Below, in pieces: positions 5,540-5,933 of a stretch of 5,933 bases of DNA (the stretch's first letter is position 1; every line of letters starts with the position of its first letter). The notes under the pieces were generated by a model. The model was not told the origin of the DNA. It saw nothing but the letters and a program-made list of their open reading frames with translations, and did no database searches. Made by a program: the position numbers and the translations under genes. Origin of the DNA: Pseudomonadota bacterium (GTDB lineage Bacteria; Pseudomonadota; Alphaproteobacteria; Rhizobiales; Rhizobiaceae); contig JAEZHO010000067.1 of assembly GCA_023416545.1 (NCBI GenBank), forward strand, positions 1 through 5,933, read 5' to 3'.

Positions 5540-5772
5540 TGCTCGCCTAATTCAGGAGGTGAGCCGAGGATCAAATCCGACTTTCATCCCTAGGCAGCAC
5601 CGACTTTCCGTAATTTGACCCACCAACGTCACTGCGCGCCGATAGCTCCGGCCCCGACGACGCGGACCTCGTGCCGCGGGTCCTTGGAGAGGGGGGCGTG
5701 CAGCCCAAGACAGGAACAGCGCCCTTGGCGACGCTGTGCAAAGCCCGGTAAGCAAGCGCGAAACGCCTTTCG
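5540..5772. other. Gap downstream of cbtA with possible gene remnants
   Basis: No intact gene is convincing here. A minus-strand frame from TTG 5780 (beginning NDERRFALAYRALHSVAKG, overlapping the cbtA stop) reads naturally until a run of six C (5691-5696, minus sense). One base more there would join it to a second frame ending HEVRVVGAGAIGAQ at a TGA (5629-5631). Another minus frame starts at ATG 5776, overlapping the cbtA stop as ATGA, but its Arg/Pro/Ala-rich product looks like a shadow. The plus-strand frame 5615-5917 is antisense to cbtA. Confidence 0.35.
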
Positions 5773-5933
5773 TCATTCAAACTCTTGCACGCGCGAGCGC
5801 GCGAACCCGGCGACGCCGCCGAGTACCACCCAGAAAACGAAGCTGGTTACGGAGGCCATGACAATGAAAGCCTGTGCCAATGAGTGCGGAACCGGAGACG
5901 CAAAACTTTCCGGCTGAGGCGCGCCCACAAGGT
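5773..5933 (-). CDS. cbtA: Cobalt transporter subunit CbtA, C-terminal fragment (cut by window edge)
   Basis: Only the last 52 residues are in the window, read from the right edge to TGA 5773-5775. The sequence LVGAPQPESFASPVPHSLAQ, followed by a membrane helix (AFIVMASVTSFVFWVVLGGVAGF, residues 21-43) and a short basic tail (ARSRVQEFE), matches my memory of the end of CbtA: a 'GAP.P...  P..LA..F' loop, then a final 'VTS..FW..LG...G' helix. CbtA is the main membrane subunit of a predicted cobalt uptake system that serves cobalamin synthesis. It is normally preceded by the small subunit gene cbtB and often controlled by a cobalamin riboswitch, all of which would lie beyond 5933. The assignment is by pattern from a short fragment. 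Another polytopic membrane protein is the alternative. Confidence 0.65.
   Translation of the reverse strand, partial: LVGAPQPESFASPVPHSLAQAFIVMASVTSFVFWVVLGGVAGFARSRVQEFE

Noticed and set aside
5554..5562. Perfect AGGAGGTGA ribosome-binding-like sequence on the plus strand
   Set aside because: No ATG, GTG or TTG follows at a suitable distance, and the best-placed frame stops after seven codons, so it is probably chance.
5615..5917. Plus-strand frame of 100 codons at the right end
   Set aside because: It is antisense to the CbtA C-terminus, has a biased composition and shows no recognisable features.

Overview
The window looks like a GC-rich (roughly 60% by eye) alphaproteobacterial chromosome or large replicon, most like a sphingomonad or rhizobial-type genome. 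This rests on protein style only (a small SNase-like nuclease, TauE/SafE paralogues, a CbtA-type cobalt transporter end, a possible EcfG-type stress promoter), so the taxon is an inference. No rRNA, tRNA, CRISPR array, transposase or complete mobile element was seen.

Layout. At the left edge a short plus-strand frame of unknown function ends at 173. It converges with a block of minus-strand genes. In their transcription order (right to left) these are: a 103-aa unknown beta-rich protein (2995-3306), a TauE/SafE permease (1909-2721), a second, clearly diverged TauE/SafE permease (913-1656), a thermonuclease-like protein whose start codon appears to be ACG (515-889), and an 85-aa lipoprotein (180-437). 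The last three lie close together (23 and 77 bp apart) and may be one transcript. A TATAAT-like element lies in the 252-bp gap before the second permease.

In the plus direction, a ClC-family Cl-/H+ exchanger (3802-5157) follows a 495-bp stretch with no assignable gene. A GGAAC...CGTT pair just before it could be a general-stress (EcfG) promoter. The ClC gene converges with a minus-strand 100-aa unknown protein (5237-5539). At the right edge, also on the minus strand, is the C-terminal end of a CbtA-type cobalt transporter (5773-5933), so cbtB and the rest of that operon should lie beyond the window.

Taken together, the region is rich in membrane transport for small inorganic ions: two putative sulfite/organosulfonate-type anion exporters, one chloride/proton exchanger and one cobalt importer. 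No regulator gene is present to tie them together, and I see no convincing evidence of a new multi-gene system. The points most worth checking are the ACG start of the nuclease, the stress-type promoter before the ClC gene, a 17-bp near-repeat with the same reading frame at two sites, a 14-bp perfect palindrome before the lipoprotein, and a possible degraded frame downstream of cbtA.
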